Of a stretch of DNA of 58,872 bases, positions 45,297 to 53,937 are shown in pieces (position 1 is the stretch's first letter; each line of letters begins with the position of its first letter). The position numbers and the translations under genes were made by a program. This DNA is from Chlorobiaceae bacterium. Its GTDB lineage: Bacteria; Bacteroidota; Ignavibacteria; UBA10030; SZUA-254. The DNA lies in assembly GCA_013824245.1 (NCBI GenBank), contig PNNN01000046.1, forward strand, positions 1-58,872, given 5' to 3'. The notes beneath the pieces are model-generated. The model was not told where the DNA came from and ran no database searches. It was given only the letters and a program-made list of their open reading frames with translations.

Positions 45297-47195
45297 ATGA
45301 TTTATGAAATTTCACCAACTGCGATTACCATATTCCTTTTCTTTGTCTTAACTGTCTTAGGTCTTTCATTCTATTTTGCCAGGAAAACAAAATCAGCGAG
45401 CGGATATTATGCCGCAGGCGGACAAATTCACTGGGCAGTGAATGGGATTGCATTTGCAGGCGATTATTTATCGGCGGCGTCGTTTCTCGGTATTTGTGGA
45501 ATGATTGCATTCTTCGGTTATGATGGTTTTCTTTATTCAATCGGATATTTAGCCGGCTGGGTTGTTGCACTTTTTCTGGTAGCAGAGCCAATGAAGCGGC
45601 TCGGTAAATATACATTTGCCGATGCACTTGATTCAAAATTCGATTCTCGCGGGATTAAATTAACTGCGGCAATAAGTACACTTGTCGTTTCAATATTTTA
45701 TTTGATTCCTCAGATGGTGGGCGCAGGTGCCATCGTAACAACACTCCTCGGTCTGCCGCATTATGTCGGGGTGCTTATGGTCGGGTCGGTTGTTATCCTC
45801 ATCGTTGCAACAGCAGGCATGACATCAACAACTTATGTTCAATTTATTAAAGGCGGATTGCTGATAGTCTTTTCATCAATCCTGGTATTTTTAGTTTTGA
45901 ATAAAGGTTTAGACAAATCACCATCCGACGAGTATCATAAATTTATCACCCTTGATGCAACAGTCACAGATGGGAAAGTAATGGCTGTAAGTGATGCAGA
46001 ATATAAAATACTTGGCCAACAAAATGATAAGGATCTCGTATTTGTAAAGCTGGAAAAAAACGGTGTCTTTTCGTGGTGGAAAATAAGTTCAAGGGATGGG
46101 TCCCCAGTTCTGGAAGAAGCGCTTTCGGTTGTAACAATGAAAGACGGAATAAAATTGTACAATGGTGAACCGAAAGCTTCGAAGAAGTTTTATCAGGTCG
46201 GCCACATCAACAAAATAATAGTCGATGGAAAAGAGGTGGAGCGCACCGGACCAGTGGGTCCATTCGAATACATAAAAAATATTGAATCATCTGAGATAAC
46301 TCGATTCACAAAGAAAGCTTTTGTGCACGAGGGAGAGAAAGTAACTCTCTATTATCAAAACATTACTTCCGGCGAAGATATTATGAAACCGGGATTGTAT
46401 TACAAACTCGATAAAGGTTCAAATTTCTGGTCACGGCTCGATTTCATTTCTCTGATGCTCGCTCTCTTTTTGGGCACTTCAGCTTTGCCGCATATTTTAA
46501 TCAGATACTATACCGTGCCGAGCCAGCGTGCTGCCCGCAAGTCGACGATTGTTGCAATCGTTGTGATCGGTTTCTTTTATATCCTGACCCTATACATGGG
46601 AACCGGTGCGATGATCAATGGGTGTCTTGATGTTGAGAACTCTAATATGTCAGCTCCGCTTCTTGCAAAAACATTCGGTATCACTTTGTTTTCAATTATC
46701 TCTGCAATCGCGTTCGCAACGATATTGGGCACTGTAAGCGGATTGATTGTTGCTGCATCAGGAGCGGTTGCGCATGACCTGATGGACAAATATATGAAGG
46801 TGAAGATGACTGAACATGGTAAAGTAACCGCAGGCAGATTCGCCGCTGTTGGCGTGGGCATTATTGCAATCATTCTTGGAATTATATTCGAAAAGCAGAA
46901 CGTGAATTTCCTCGTTGGGTTGGCATTTGCGATTGCCGCATCGGCAAATTTACCGGCAATTCTGATGCTGCTCTTCTGGAAGAAAACAACTTCGAAGGGT
47001 ATCTCATGGGGAATCATCGTGGGTATGGTTGCATCTCTTGTGATAATTCTATTCTCACCCACGCTTTATGAAATCTACGGTTTGCCTCCGGACCAAGCTT
47101 GGATTCCGCTTCAGAATCCCGGTATCATTTCAATACCCCTTGGATTTATTACATTAGTTATTGTATCGTTGATGACAAAAAAGAAAACAGTATAA
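45297..47195 (+). CDS. Sodium:solute symporter (ActP-like) with a large soluble insert
   Basis: The 632-residue SSS-family transporter begins with FLFFVLTVLGLSFYFARKTKSASGYYAAGG and ADYLSAASFLGI-type motifs and ends with the usual helices. Residues about 203-375 form a hydrophilic, beta-rich insert (SPSDEYHKFITLDATVTDG to DKGSNFWSRLDF) in an external loop that ordinary members lack or have shorter. It probably takes up acetate or another small carboxylate with sodium. It is preceded by DUF485 and followed by a barrel gene, fitting cooperation across the envelope. Confidence 0.9.
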   Translation: MIYEISPTAITIFLFFVLTVLGLSFYFARKTKSASGYYAAGGQIHWAVNGIAFAGDYLSAASFLGICGMIAFFGYDGFLYSIGYLAGWVVALFLVAEPMKRLGKYTFADALDSKFDSRGIKLTAAISTLVVSIFYLIPQMVGAGAIVTTLLGLPHYVGVLMVGSVVILIVATAGMTSTTYVQFIKGGLLIVFSSILVFLVLNKGLDKSPSDEYHKFITLDATVTDGKVMAVSDAEYKILGQQNDKDLVFVKLEKNGVFSWWKISSRDGSPVLEEALSVVTMKDGIKLYNGEPKASKKFYQVGHINKIIVDGKEVERTGPVGPFEYIKNIESSEITRFTKKAFVHEGEKVTLYYQNITSGEDIMKPGLYYKLDKGSNFWSRLDFISLMLALFLGTSALPHILIRYYTVPSQRAARKSTIVAIVVIGFFYILTLYMGTGAMINGCLDVENSNMSAPLLAKTFGITLFSIISAIAFATILGTVSGLIVAASGAVAHDLMDKYMKVKMTEHGKVTAGRFAAVGVGIIAIILGIIFEKQNVNFLVGLAFAIAASANLPAILMLLFWKKTTSKGISWGIIVGMVASLVIILFSPTLYEIYGLPPDQAWIPLQNPGIISIPLGFITLVIVSLMTKKKTV

Positions 47196-47249
47196 ATCAT
47201 TGAATAAATGGAATTTTCATTTAAACCATAAAGAAAGACGATACTCCAT

Positions 47250-48551
47250 ATGAAAATGAATCATACATTTTGGCTTATATTTATTCTTCTTCTGCCGTTA
47301 TGTTTGCAAGCGCAAGAAGAGAAAAAAGAATTTGGCATCAAGTTCTCAGGATTTGTTAAGAGCGATTTTTTTTACGATACCCGGCAAACGGTCAATATTC
47401 GCGAAGGACATTTCCTGCTTTACCCTGCGGGTGAAAATCTCGATGCTGATGGTAAGGATATCAATGCGAGATACAATTATAACTTTTTATCTATCCAGAC
47501 GCGGTTAACCGGAACGATTAGCGCACCCGATGCATTTGGTGCGAGCGTTTTGGGAGTGCTTGAAGCCGATTTTTTTGGAAATGAAAACACCAGCTTTTCC
47601 GACGTGAACGGATTTAGATTACGTCATGCATACGCAAAGCTTTCGTGGACAAATACAGAGTTGATGTTCGGACAATATTGGCATCCGCTCTTTATTCCGG
47701 GATGTTTTTCGGATGTAATTTCATTTAACACCGGCGCTCCTTTTCAACCATTTTCCCGCAATCCGCAGATGAGGATAACTCAGAAACTCGATAACTTTAA
47801 ACTCATCGGTGTTCTTTCAGCACAGCGTGATTTTACAAGTCCTGGTGGTTCTGCTTCGCTCAGAAATTCCGGATTACCCGAAATACATGCCCAAGTTCAG
47901 TATGAGAATAAAAATGTTGAAACAAAGGAAGAAATACTTGCCGGTTTAGGCGGCGGTTACAAAGTTCTTCTGCCTCTCTTGAATACAGAAAAAGAGAATA
48001 AAAAATACAGCACCGATGAAACGGTTGCAAGCTTATCAACCACAGGATTTCTGAAATTGAAGTTCAAGGATTTCACTTATAAATTACAGGGAGTGTACGG
48101 TGAAAATTTATATGATATGACCATGTTAGGTGGCTATGGTGTTCAAGAGGTTATAGATACGAACAAAAACACAGTAACGTATTCACCCTTTAAAACATTT
48201 TCTATTTGGTCTGAAGTGATGACTCAAGTAGATGATCTCCAGTTTGGTTTGTGGGGTGGATACACGCAAAATTTAGGCGCTAAGAATTCTATAGTTTATT
48301 ATTCAAATAAAGTCGGCGGTACCGATGTTACCATTCGAGGAAGCGACATTAAAAGTATTTGGAGAATATCACCACGGGTCATATTAACATCGGGCAAATT
48401 TAATTTTGCTTTGGAAACAGAATACACAAGTGCAGCATACGCAATAAGAAATAGTAACGGCGATCTTTTGAGAGATGCAAAAGGTGTCATCACAGAAACA
48501 AAGAATCTTTCAAATCTTCGGATATTATTTGCAGTCATATTAAAATTCTAA
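47250..48551 (+). CDS. Porin-like outer-membrane barrel
   Basis: The 433 residues start with a signal peptide (MNHTFWLIFILLLPLCLQAQ) and show alternating strands: FGIKFSGFVKSDFFYDTRQT, RLRHAYAKLSWTNTELMFGQYWHPLF and a terminal NLRILFAVILKF. This is the build of Bacteroidota barrel proteins of the DcaP-like sort. It may admit the substrate used by the symporter immediately upstream (54 bases). A hairpin terminator follows. Confidence 0.8.
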   Translation: MKMNHTFWLIFILLLPLCLQAQEEKKEFGIKFSGFVKSDFFYDTRQTVNIREGHFLLYPAGENLDADGKDINARYNYNFLSIQTRLTGTISAPDAFGASVLGVLEADFFGNENTSFSDVNGFRLRHAYAKLSWTNTELMFGQYWHPLFIPGCFSDVISFNTGAPFQPFSRNPQMRITQKLDNFKLIGVLSAQRDFTSPGGSASLRNSGLPEIHAQVQYENKNVETKEEILAGLGGGYKVLLPLLNTEKENKKYSTDETVASLSTTGFLKLKFKDFTYKLQGVYGENLYDMTMLGGYGVQEVIDTNKNTVTYSPFKTFSIWSEVMTQVDDLQFGLWGGYTQNLGAKNSIVYYSNKVGGTDVTIRGSDIKSIWRISPRVILTSGKFNFALETEYTSAAYAIRNSNGDLLRDAKGVITETKNLSNLRILFAVILKF

Positions 48552-48563
48552 ATTATTCAGCAA

Positions 48564-48600
48564 GACCTCCGTGGTGAAAGTCCTCGGAGGTCGATTATTT
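48564..48600 (+). terminator. Hairpin terminator after the porin-like gene
   Basis: GACCTCCG (48564-48571) pairs with CGGAGGTC (48585-48592). The following T-stretch is weak, so termination may be partial and let transcription reach the phosphoesterase gene. Confidence 0.55.
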
Positions 48601-48609
48601 GAGTAAAAA

Positions 48610-49389
48610 ATGAAAATCGGTATTATCAGCGATATACATGAAGATGTAGTTCGGTTATCGGAAGCAATACGCCTCTTGGAACAGAACAATTGTGATGAGC
48701 TGGTTTGCCTCGGCGATATTACCGGCTTCGATGTATTTTACTATCGTTATCTTTCTACGAGAAGTGCATCCCGTGCTCTCGCCATCATTCGTGAGAATTG
48801 TCGATATGTTGTAACAGGAAATCATGATCTCTATGCAATACGAAAATTACCCAACTGCAATGGGGCATTTACATTTCCTCCCAACTGGTACTCGCTCGAT
48901 TACGATGAGAGAGAACGGTTGAGCAATAAAAAAGTTTGGCTGTTTGAGCAACAAGAACTTCCTTCACTGTTGAATACAAACGAACGGGAGTATCTTCATT
49001 CATTGCCCGATCATGTTATCTTTGAGGTTGATCAGAAACGGATCCTTTTCTCGCATTCACTGTATCCTGATTTTTCCGGCACTTTGGTCTGGAGACCTCA
49101 TGATGTCTGGGATTTTCGAAGGCATTTCAAATTTTTAAAGGAGCAGGGCTGTTTACTTGGATTTTCAGGGCATCTCCATCCTAACGGTATCGGGAAAGCG
49201 ACTCAAAACAATTATTCTTTTTTATCATTTGGAACTTTTAAAATAGAAAATGATTTTGTACAATACATTTGTCCGTGTACGGCAAACAGTTCAAGCAAGA
49301 ATGGTTTTTTAATTTATGACACTAATCAATCAACCCTGAGTGTTGTGCAATTGAAATCGAAAAAATATAAGATCGATTTTTTTACATGA
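48610..49389 (+). CDS. Metallophosphoesterase
   Basis: The 259 residues show the calcineurin-like motifs: Asp-8/His-10 in ISDIHED, Asp-36 in CLGDITG, GNHD near 71-74, FSHSLYPD, and GFSGHLHPNG with the last histidines. It hydrolyses phosphoester bonds, perhaps a nucleotide or a modified protein. The ATG of the next gene overlaps its TGA (ATGA), coupling it to the DUF294 sensor. Confidence 0.9.
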   Translation: MKIGIISDIHEDVVRLSEAIRLLEQNNCDELVCLGDITGFDVFYYRYLSTRSASRALAIIRENCRYVVTGNHDLYAIRKLPNCNGAFTFPPNWYSLDYDERERLSNKKVWLFEQQELPSLLNTNEREYLHSLPDHVIFEVDQKRILFSHSLYPDFSGTLVWRPHDVWDFRRHFKFLKEQGCLLGFSGHLHPNGIGKATQNNYSFLSFGTFKIENDFVQYICPCTANSSSKNGFLIYDTNQSTLSVVQLKSKKYKIDFFT

Positions 49390-52301
49390 AAACCGTTACC
49401 GTTAAAATCAACCGGAAGCATTTTTTCTTCAACATAGTTCTGCCCACACTTCTAACCATTGGGTTATTCATACTTCTCATCTTTGTTTTTATCGTTCCGT
49501 ATTTCGAGCAAAATATGCTCGATGGTAAAAAAGAAATGATCCGCCAGCTTGTGGTTACAGCAATAAGCATTGCATCAAAGTATGAACAGGAAGCCGCCGC
49601 AGGAAGCATTTCCACCGAAGAAGCGAAATCAAAATCACTCATTCGCATAAATCATCTGCGGTATGGAGTTGACAATAAAGATTATTTTTGGATCACCGAT
49701 TTACATCCGACGATGATCATGCATCCATACCGGGGTGATCTGAATGGAACTGATTTGTCCGGTTTTACCGACCCGAATGGGAAAAAATTATTCGTAGAGT
49801 TCGTAAGTATAGTTAAGCAAGATGGCGATGGATATGTCGACTATATGTGGCAATGGATGGATGATTCATCCCGCATCGTTCCCAAAATATCGTATGTGAA
49901 AGAATTCAAACCCTGGGGATGGATTGTTGGGACGGGAATTTATATCGAAGATGTTAAGCTGGAAATATTGGCAATCGAAAAGCGTTTGATCGGGGTTTCG
50001 TTGGCGATATCTGCGCTCATGGCGTTGCTGTTAACATTCATCGTTCGGCAGAATCTTCGTGTAGAGATGAAACGAACGGAAGCCGTGCGGGAATTACATG
50101 AATCGCGCGAGAAATATAAAGTGCTGGTGGAAGCGGCAAATGAAGGCACTGGAATGATTATGGAGGGGAGATGGATTTATTCAAATAAAAAACTCCAGGA
50201 GATGATTGATTGTTCTCCAAACAAAATAATAAGTGATGATCTGAATGAAATCATTCATACGGACATAACCGATGATCTGTTGAAGCTTAGAGAATTCCAA
50301 AAAAGTGATTCTTCATTTCTGCAAATTGAAACTCAAGTGGTTACTAAATCTAAAGCTGTTGCCACAGTGCTTCTCTCCATCTCTAAAATTACGCTTTATG
50401 ATAAAAAAGGTCTCATTGTGATCATTAAGGACCTCACAGTTGACAATGAAGATGAGATCAATCAGGCGGAACGCGGTAAAGAATTATTGCGTCTTTCCGA
50501 ATTACTCTCCATCGGGTTTATCCGGTTTTTACCGGGGAGAAAAGGGAGGATTCTCGAAGCAAATAACGCGGCGGTACAAATGCTCGGTGCAACTTCAGAA
50601 GAAGACGTTTTGAAACTAAATTTTAGCGATCTTTTTGAAGATGGGGAAGAGAAAGAACGGTTTTTCAAGATGATCGAAGATCAAGGTATTGTTAAGGAAT
50701 ATCCTCTTCAGATTCGAACCAACGCAATAAGCCAGCGAACCCTGTCGGTTTCCGCAACGATTGTGAAAGATGAGCATGGAGTTGCTCAATACACGGATGG
50801 AATTTTCGAAGATATTACTGAACATAGGAATCGTGATAGAATCCAGAATGAGCTTCTGATCGAGATGCAGACGGCATCAATGTTTATGAATCAAAAAGTA
50901 ATGAACGTTTTGAAAAAAATTGTATCGTGTGAAATGAATCATTCCATTATGGAAGCCGCAGCATTGATGACAAGTAATAAGTCGAGCGTAATTTTGCTTC
51001 GCTCACTTGGAGATGAATTCGTCGGAATTCTCACTGATCACGACATCCGTGAACGCGTTGTTGCAGGCGGCTTAGATCCCGGACGTCCGGTTTACGAAAT
51101 TATGAGTTCACCCATTCACTACATTGATGAAACTGCCACCCTCTCAGACGCAGTCATCAAAATGAAGCATACGAAAGTCAGCCATTTAGTCGTCAAAAAC
51201 GCTGGAAAGCAAATAGCAGGATTTTTAAGCAGAAATACAATCGAAGATCTTCGCCAGTTAGATCATGAGGCATTCGTTAATAGCATTCATACGGCGGTTA
51301 ACATTGATGAATTAAAAAAACATTTTCAACGGATAATGCTCTTGGTTAACGCGCTGGTGGAAGGTGGTGCGCGTACAACAAGCATAACAAAATTAATCAC
51401 CGCAGTTGCAGATGCAATTACGGAAAAGCTCGCCGATATGGTCATCGCCGAATTAGGCAAGCCACCTGTTACGTTTGCATTCGTTGCGTTAGGGAGTGAA
51501 GGAAGATCGGAACAAACGCTTTTGACCGATCAGGATAATGCATTGATTTATAGCGATAACATTGATATCGATAGTAACATTGTTACAGACTATTTCCACC
51601 GTTTCGGAGAAAGGATGAACACGCTCCTTGATAAAGTGGGATACTCGTTGTGCAAGGGTGATGTTATGGCGCAAAATCCGCGATGGAACCAACCTCTATC
51701 GAAATGGAAAAAATACTTTACCGAATGGATAGTAACTCCTGAACCCAAGAACCTGCTTGATCTGAGCATCTTCTTCGATCTACGATGCGTATATGGTGAC
51801 AAGATGCTTGTAGATGAACTGATTCTTCACATCAATCAAGCGCTGTCTCAACATCCTTCTTTCTTCGGATCTTTAGCGCGCGTCTGCATGAATTATAAAA
51901 TACCACTTGGGATATTCGGGAAGATTCACACGGAATCTTCGGAAGATCATGGTAAGAGTGTGAATGTTAAAAATGCCGCAAGGGTGATCGTCAATCTCGT
52001 CAGACTCTATACAATGCACAAACAAATCGCGGAAACGAACACCATTCGGAGAATGGATTATTTGTATGAAAAGAATATTCTTAGCCGTTCATTTTATCGC
52101 GATTTAAAATACGCTTTTGATTTTCTTATGGTGATTCAATTCAGTAGCCAATCGCGGGCATTCAATACAGGTAAAAAAATGGATCATCATGTCGATCTCT
52201 CCGATCTCACGAGTATTGAAGTTAAGACACTTAAATCGATTTTTTCCCAGATCGCCGTTTTTCAGTCGAAGGTAAAACACGATTTTGGAATTACTGAGTA
52301 A
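49386..52301 (+). CDS. Membrane sensor: Cache, PAS, PAS, paired CBS, DUF294 nucleotidyltransferase
   Basis: The 971-residue protein has TM1 (about 15-37), a single-Cache periplasmic domain (40-195; NKDYFWITDLHPTMIMHPY, GWIVGTGIY), TM2 (205-222), two PAS domains (240-480), two CBS repeats (510-630; LTDHDIRERVV) and a GlnD-like nucleotidyltransferase (GSEGRSEQTLLTDQDNALIY from about 703) with the DUF294 helical C-terminus. It may nucleotidylate a protein in response to small-molecule ligands outside and adenylate state inside. Translational coupling to the phosphoesterase suggests a write/erase pair; target unknown. Confidence 0.85.
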   Translation: MKTVTVKINRKHFFFNIVLPTLLTIGLFILLIFVFIVPYFEQNMLDGKKEMIRQLVVTAISIASKYEQEAAAGSISTEEAKSKSLIRINHLRYGVDNKDYFWITDLHPTMIMHPYRGDLNGTDLSGFTDPNGKKLFVEFVSIVKQDGDGYVDYMWQWMDDSSRIVPKISYVKEFKPWGWIVGTGIYIEDVKLEILAIEKRLIGVSLAISALMALLLTFIVRQNLRVEMKRTEAVRELHESREKYKVLVEAANEGTGMIMEGRWIYSNKKLQEMIDCSPNKIISDDLNEIIHTDITDDLLKLREFQKSDSSFLQIETQVVTKSKAVATVLLSISKITLYDKKGLIVIIKDLTVDNEDEINQAERGKELLRLSELLSIGFIRFLPGRKGRILEANNAAVQMLGATSEEDVLKLNFSDLFEDGEEKERFFKMIEDQGIVKEYPLQIRTNAISQRTLSVSATIVKDEHGVAQYTDGIFEDITEHRNRDRIQNELLIEMQTASMFMNQKVMNVLKKIVSCEMNHSIMEAAALMTSNKSSVILLRSLGDEFVGILTDHDIRERVVAGGLDPGRPVYEIMSSPIHYIDETATLSDAVIKMKHTKVSHLVVKNAGKQIAGFLSRNTIEDLRQLDHEAFVNSIHTAVNIDELKKHFQRIMLLVNALVEGGARTTSITKLITAVADAITEKLADMVIAELGKPPVTFAFVALGSEGRSEQTLLTDQDNALIYSDNIDIDSNIVTDYFHRFGERMNTLLDKVGYSLCKGDVMAQNPRWNQPLSKWKKYFTEWIVTPEPKNLLDLSIFFDLRCVYGDKMLVDELILHINQALSQHPSFFGSLARVCMNYKIPLGIFGKIHTESSEDHGKSVNVKNAARVIVNLVRLYTMHKQIAETNTIRRMDYLYEKNILSRSFYRDLKYAFDFLMVIQFSSQSRAFNTGKKMDHHVDLSDLTSIEVKTLKSIFSQIAVFQSKVKHDFGITE

Positions 52302-52302
52302 C

Positions 52303-52450
52303 CTTACCCTGATCCTGCAAGGCAGCAATCGCTCAAGAGAACTAATCCGCAGAGCGGAGTTCCTCGGATACGAGTAAATTATTTGCGGTGGCTCGGCAAT
52401 ATACGCTGCACTATCGCAGGTGCTGGGTAAGTGATACCACGACAATGGTA
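52303..52450 (+). ncRNA. Candidate structured RNA
   Basis: CTTACCC (52303-52309) pairs with GGGTAAG (52425-52431); after a 4x4 internal loop, CCTGC (52314-52318) pairs with GCAGG (52416-52420); then GCAGC (52322-52326) with GCTGC (52405-52409). The enclosed multiloop has hairpins TCCGC-AGA-GCGGA (52346-52358) and CTCG-GATA-CGAG (52363-52374), and TACCA/TGGTA (52435-52450) follows. A terminator comes next. No known RNA class is matched. Confidence 0.45.
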
Positions 52451-52464
52451 GTCTCTAAAATTGC

Positions 52465-52497
52465 AGAGGCGGGTTTAAGCACCCGCCTCTTGTTTCT
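52465..52497 (+). terminator. Rho-independent terminator
   Basis: AGAGGCGGGT (52465-52474) pairs with ACCCGCCTCT (52481-52490), a perfect 10-base stem with a 6-base loop, followed by TGTTTCTCTT. It ends the DUF294 transcript and the structured RNA. Confidence 0.85.
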
Positions 52498-52547
52498 CTT
52501 GGGCAATTTATCGTTACAATAAATTGTGGATTGTTATTCCCGGGCTG

Positions 52548-52658
52548 TTACAATCCCAGCAGTAATTTAGCAATGATTAACAGAGCAATTAACCCTACAA
52601 CAAAGCCAAATATTCCCCAAGCTACTTGCTTACCGGATTGAATATTTTCTTCTGACAT
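52548..52658 (-). CDS. 36-residue single-helix membrane protein
   Basis: The frame starts at an ATG with TGAGGA about ten bases upstream and encodes MSEENIQSGKQVAWGIFGFV followed by a hydrophobic helix to KLLLGL. A soluble polar head and one membrane helix are seen. Codon use is like the neighbours. No family is recognised. Confidence 0.6.
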   Translation of the reverse strand: MSEENIQSGKQVAWGIFGFVVGLIALLIIAKLLLGL

Positions 52659-52753
52659 AATATTCCTCATTTAAATAAAATAGTTATATCGATCCGAAAA
52701 CAATCGGATCGAACGATAATTGTGTATTAATTAAGAAGAGTATTAGTGGTAAG

Positions 52754-53116
52754 TTACAGGTCGGAAGATGTTTGCAATGTATGAAGAAGGTGCTTCTGGT
52801 ATACGGGTGTTTTTTCCGAGGGAAAATCTGTGAGTAACAAGGAAATATGCGATTCACAGACCAGACTTACAGTTGTTCGATTAGGAGAAGAGATTTGTAC
52901 GACCGGGTTCTGATCGTTTTGTTTGGTCTTTATCCAATTCGGACTGAAGGTAAATATAGTCGATTGGGTGATCTGTGGTTCAGTGGGTGACTTTGGAACT
53001 GGATTATTACCGGTTTGAACTGTCGTTTCCAACACGAGGATGGAAACGAGTACCAGCAAAAGAACACTCAGCGAAGATTGCAGTTTACTGAACTTATTTA
53101 AGAGACCATTTTTCAT
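52754..53116 (-). CDS. Small exported or membrane-anchored protein
   Basis: The ATG at 53116 is preferred to a TTG at 53128. The 120 residues start MKNGLLNKFSKLQSSLSVLLLVLVS, a signal or anchor helix, followed by a Pro/Thr/Ser-rich segment with TGNNPVPKSPTEPQITQS. The rest has no recognisable fold. The ribosome binding site is weak, so the gene is likely but unproven. Confidence 0.45.
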   Translation of the reverse strand: MKNGLLNKFSKLQSSLSVLLLVLVSILVLETTVQTGNNPVPKSPTEPQITQSTIFTFSPNWIKTKQNDQNPVVQISSPNRTTVSLVCESHISLLLTDFPSEKTPVYQKHLLHTLQTSSDL

Positions 53117-53214
53117 TTCTATAAACAATTTACAACATTACAATGCGATTTGCAAAAATAGGAGACGGGAGTTTACCGCACGCTTCCTTCCCCAATCCAG
53201 TGATTTTAAGATAG

Positions 53215-53526
53215 CGCCCACTTTTTGGCGTAGAAAACCATCTGAACTATATCTACCGACCAAGCGGTCACCTTGATCGCAATGAGATATTAGGTTTTGC
53301 CGCATTGCTGAACAGCACTCTCTTCGATACATATTTCCGGACATTCAATGGTAATATCAATGTGAGTGCAACAGAGCTGCGAGAAATGCCTTTGCCACAA
53401 CTTGCAACAATCAAGCAAATCGGAAACGCAATTATCATAAAAAACAATTTCTCTCAATCCGTTGTAGATGAGGTTATCGAACAGTTCTTTAAATTAGAAA
53501 AGGAATTCTCAACAGTATATGAGTGA
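53215..53526 (+). pseudogene. Remnant of an Eco57I-type restriction-modification enzyme (C-terminal target-recognition part)
   Basis: After an in-frame TAG at 53212 the frame reads RPLFGVENHLNYIYRPSGHL, then LGFAALLNSTLFDTYFRTFN, GNINVSATELREMPLPQL and about 45 more residues to the stop. This is the conserved C-terminal piece of class IIG/Eco57I-type adenine methyltransferase-endonucleases. The N-terminal catalytic part is absent from the window, so it is a dead fragment, not a working enzyme. Confidence 0.75.
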
Positions 53527-53751
53527 CTAATGTTACGCAGAATAAGGATTTATCACAATAGCCCCACGATTTATCTTGGGGATTAATGAAACCCAACTAA
53601 TATTGGGGCTTCAGCTCACAAATTATGGGGTTAAAACCCTCGTGGTTTTGTTTTTTATATTTCCCCGAACTGAAGTTCGGGGCTATTAAGACTTCAAAAA
53701 CAATGATATGTGATATCAGTTAGTAAAACAAAAAATTTATCCTAACATTAT
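53527..53751. repeat. Palindromic intergenic repeat (CCCCGAACT type)
   Basis: CCCCGAACT (53663-53671) and AGTTCGGGG (53674-53682) form a perfect 9-base stem with a 2-base loop. Further GGGG/CCCC arms lie at 53565-53582. Such elements are dispersed in many Bacteroidota genomes. No gene here. Confidence 0.6.
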
Positions 53752-53937
53752 TCAGATATATTTTGTCAGAAGTAATCCCCACAACACCGCGCCAAGTATT
53801 ATACGGTAAAAGATGAATACGTAAGTCGTATGCTTCTGTAGGAATTTCAGCAGGAACGATATCGCCCAGTAGCCGACAATTCCTGAAACAAACGTGGATA
53901 CGATGAGAGGCGCAATTCCTAAATCGCCTTTTTTCAA
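53752..53937 (-). pseudogene. C-terminal remnant of a second uppP
   Basis: The 61-codon frame (GDLGIAPLIVSTFVSGIVGY, then SFLLKFLQKHTTYVFIFYRI) aligns with the last 57 residues of the intact uppP at 54282, with 39 identities by my count. It opens straight after a stop codon with no usable ATG. Third-position differences are frequent, so it is an old or foreign copy, not a recent duplication. Confidence 0.8.

Noticed and set aside
52311-52340. Signal recognition particle RNA apical loop (cctgcaaggcagca)
   Set aside because: The conserved GGAA-type tetraloop and the symmetric internal loop are missing, and the flanks do not pair as a single long hairpin.
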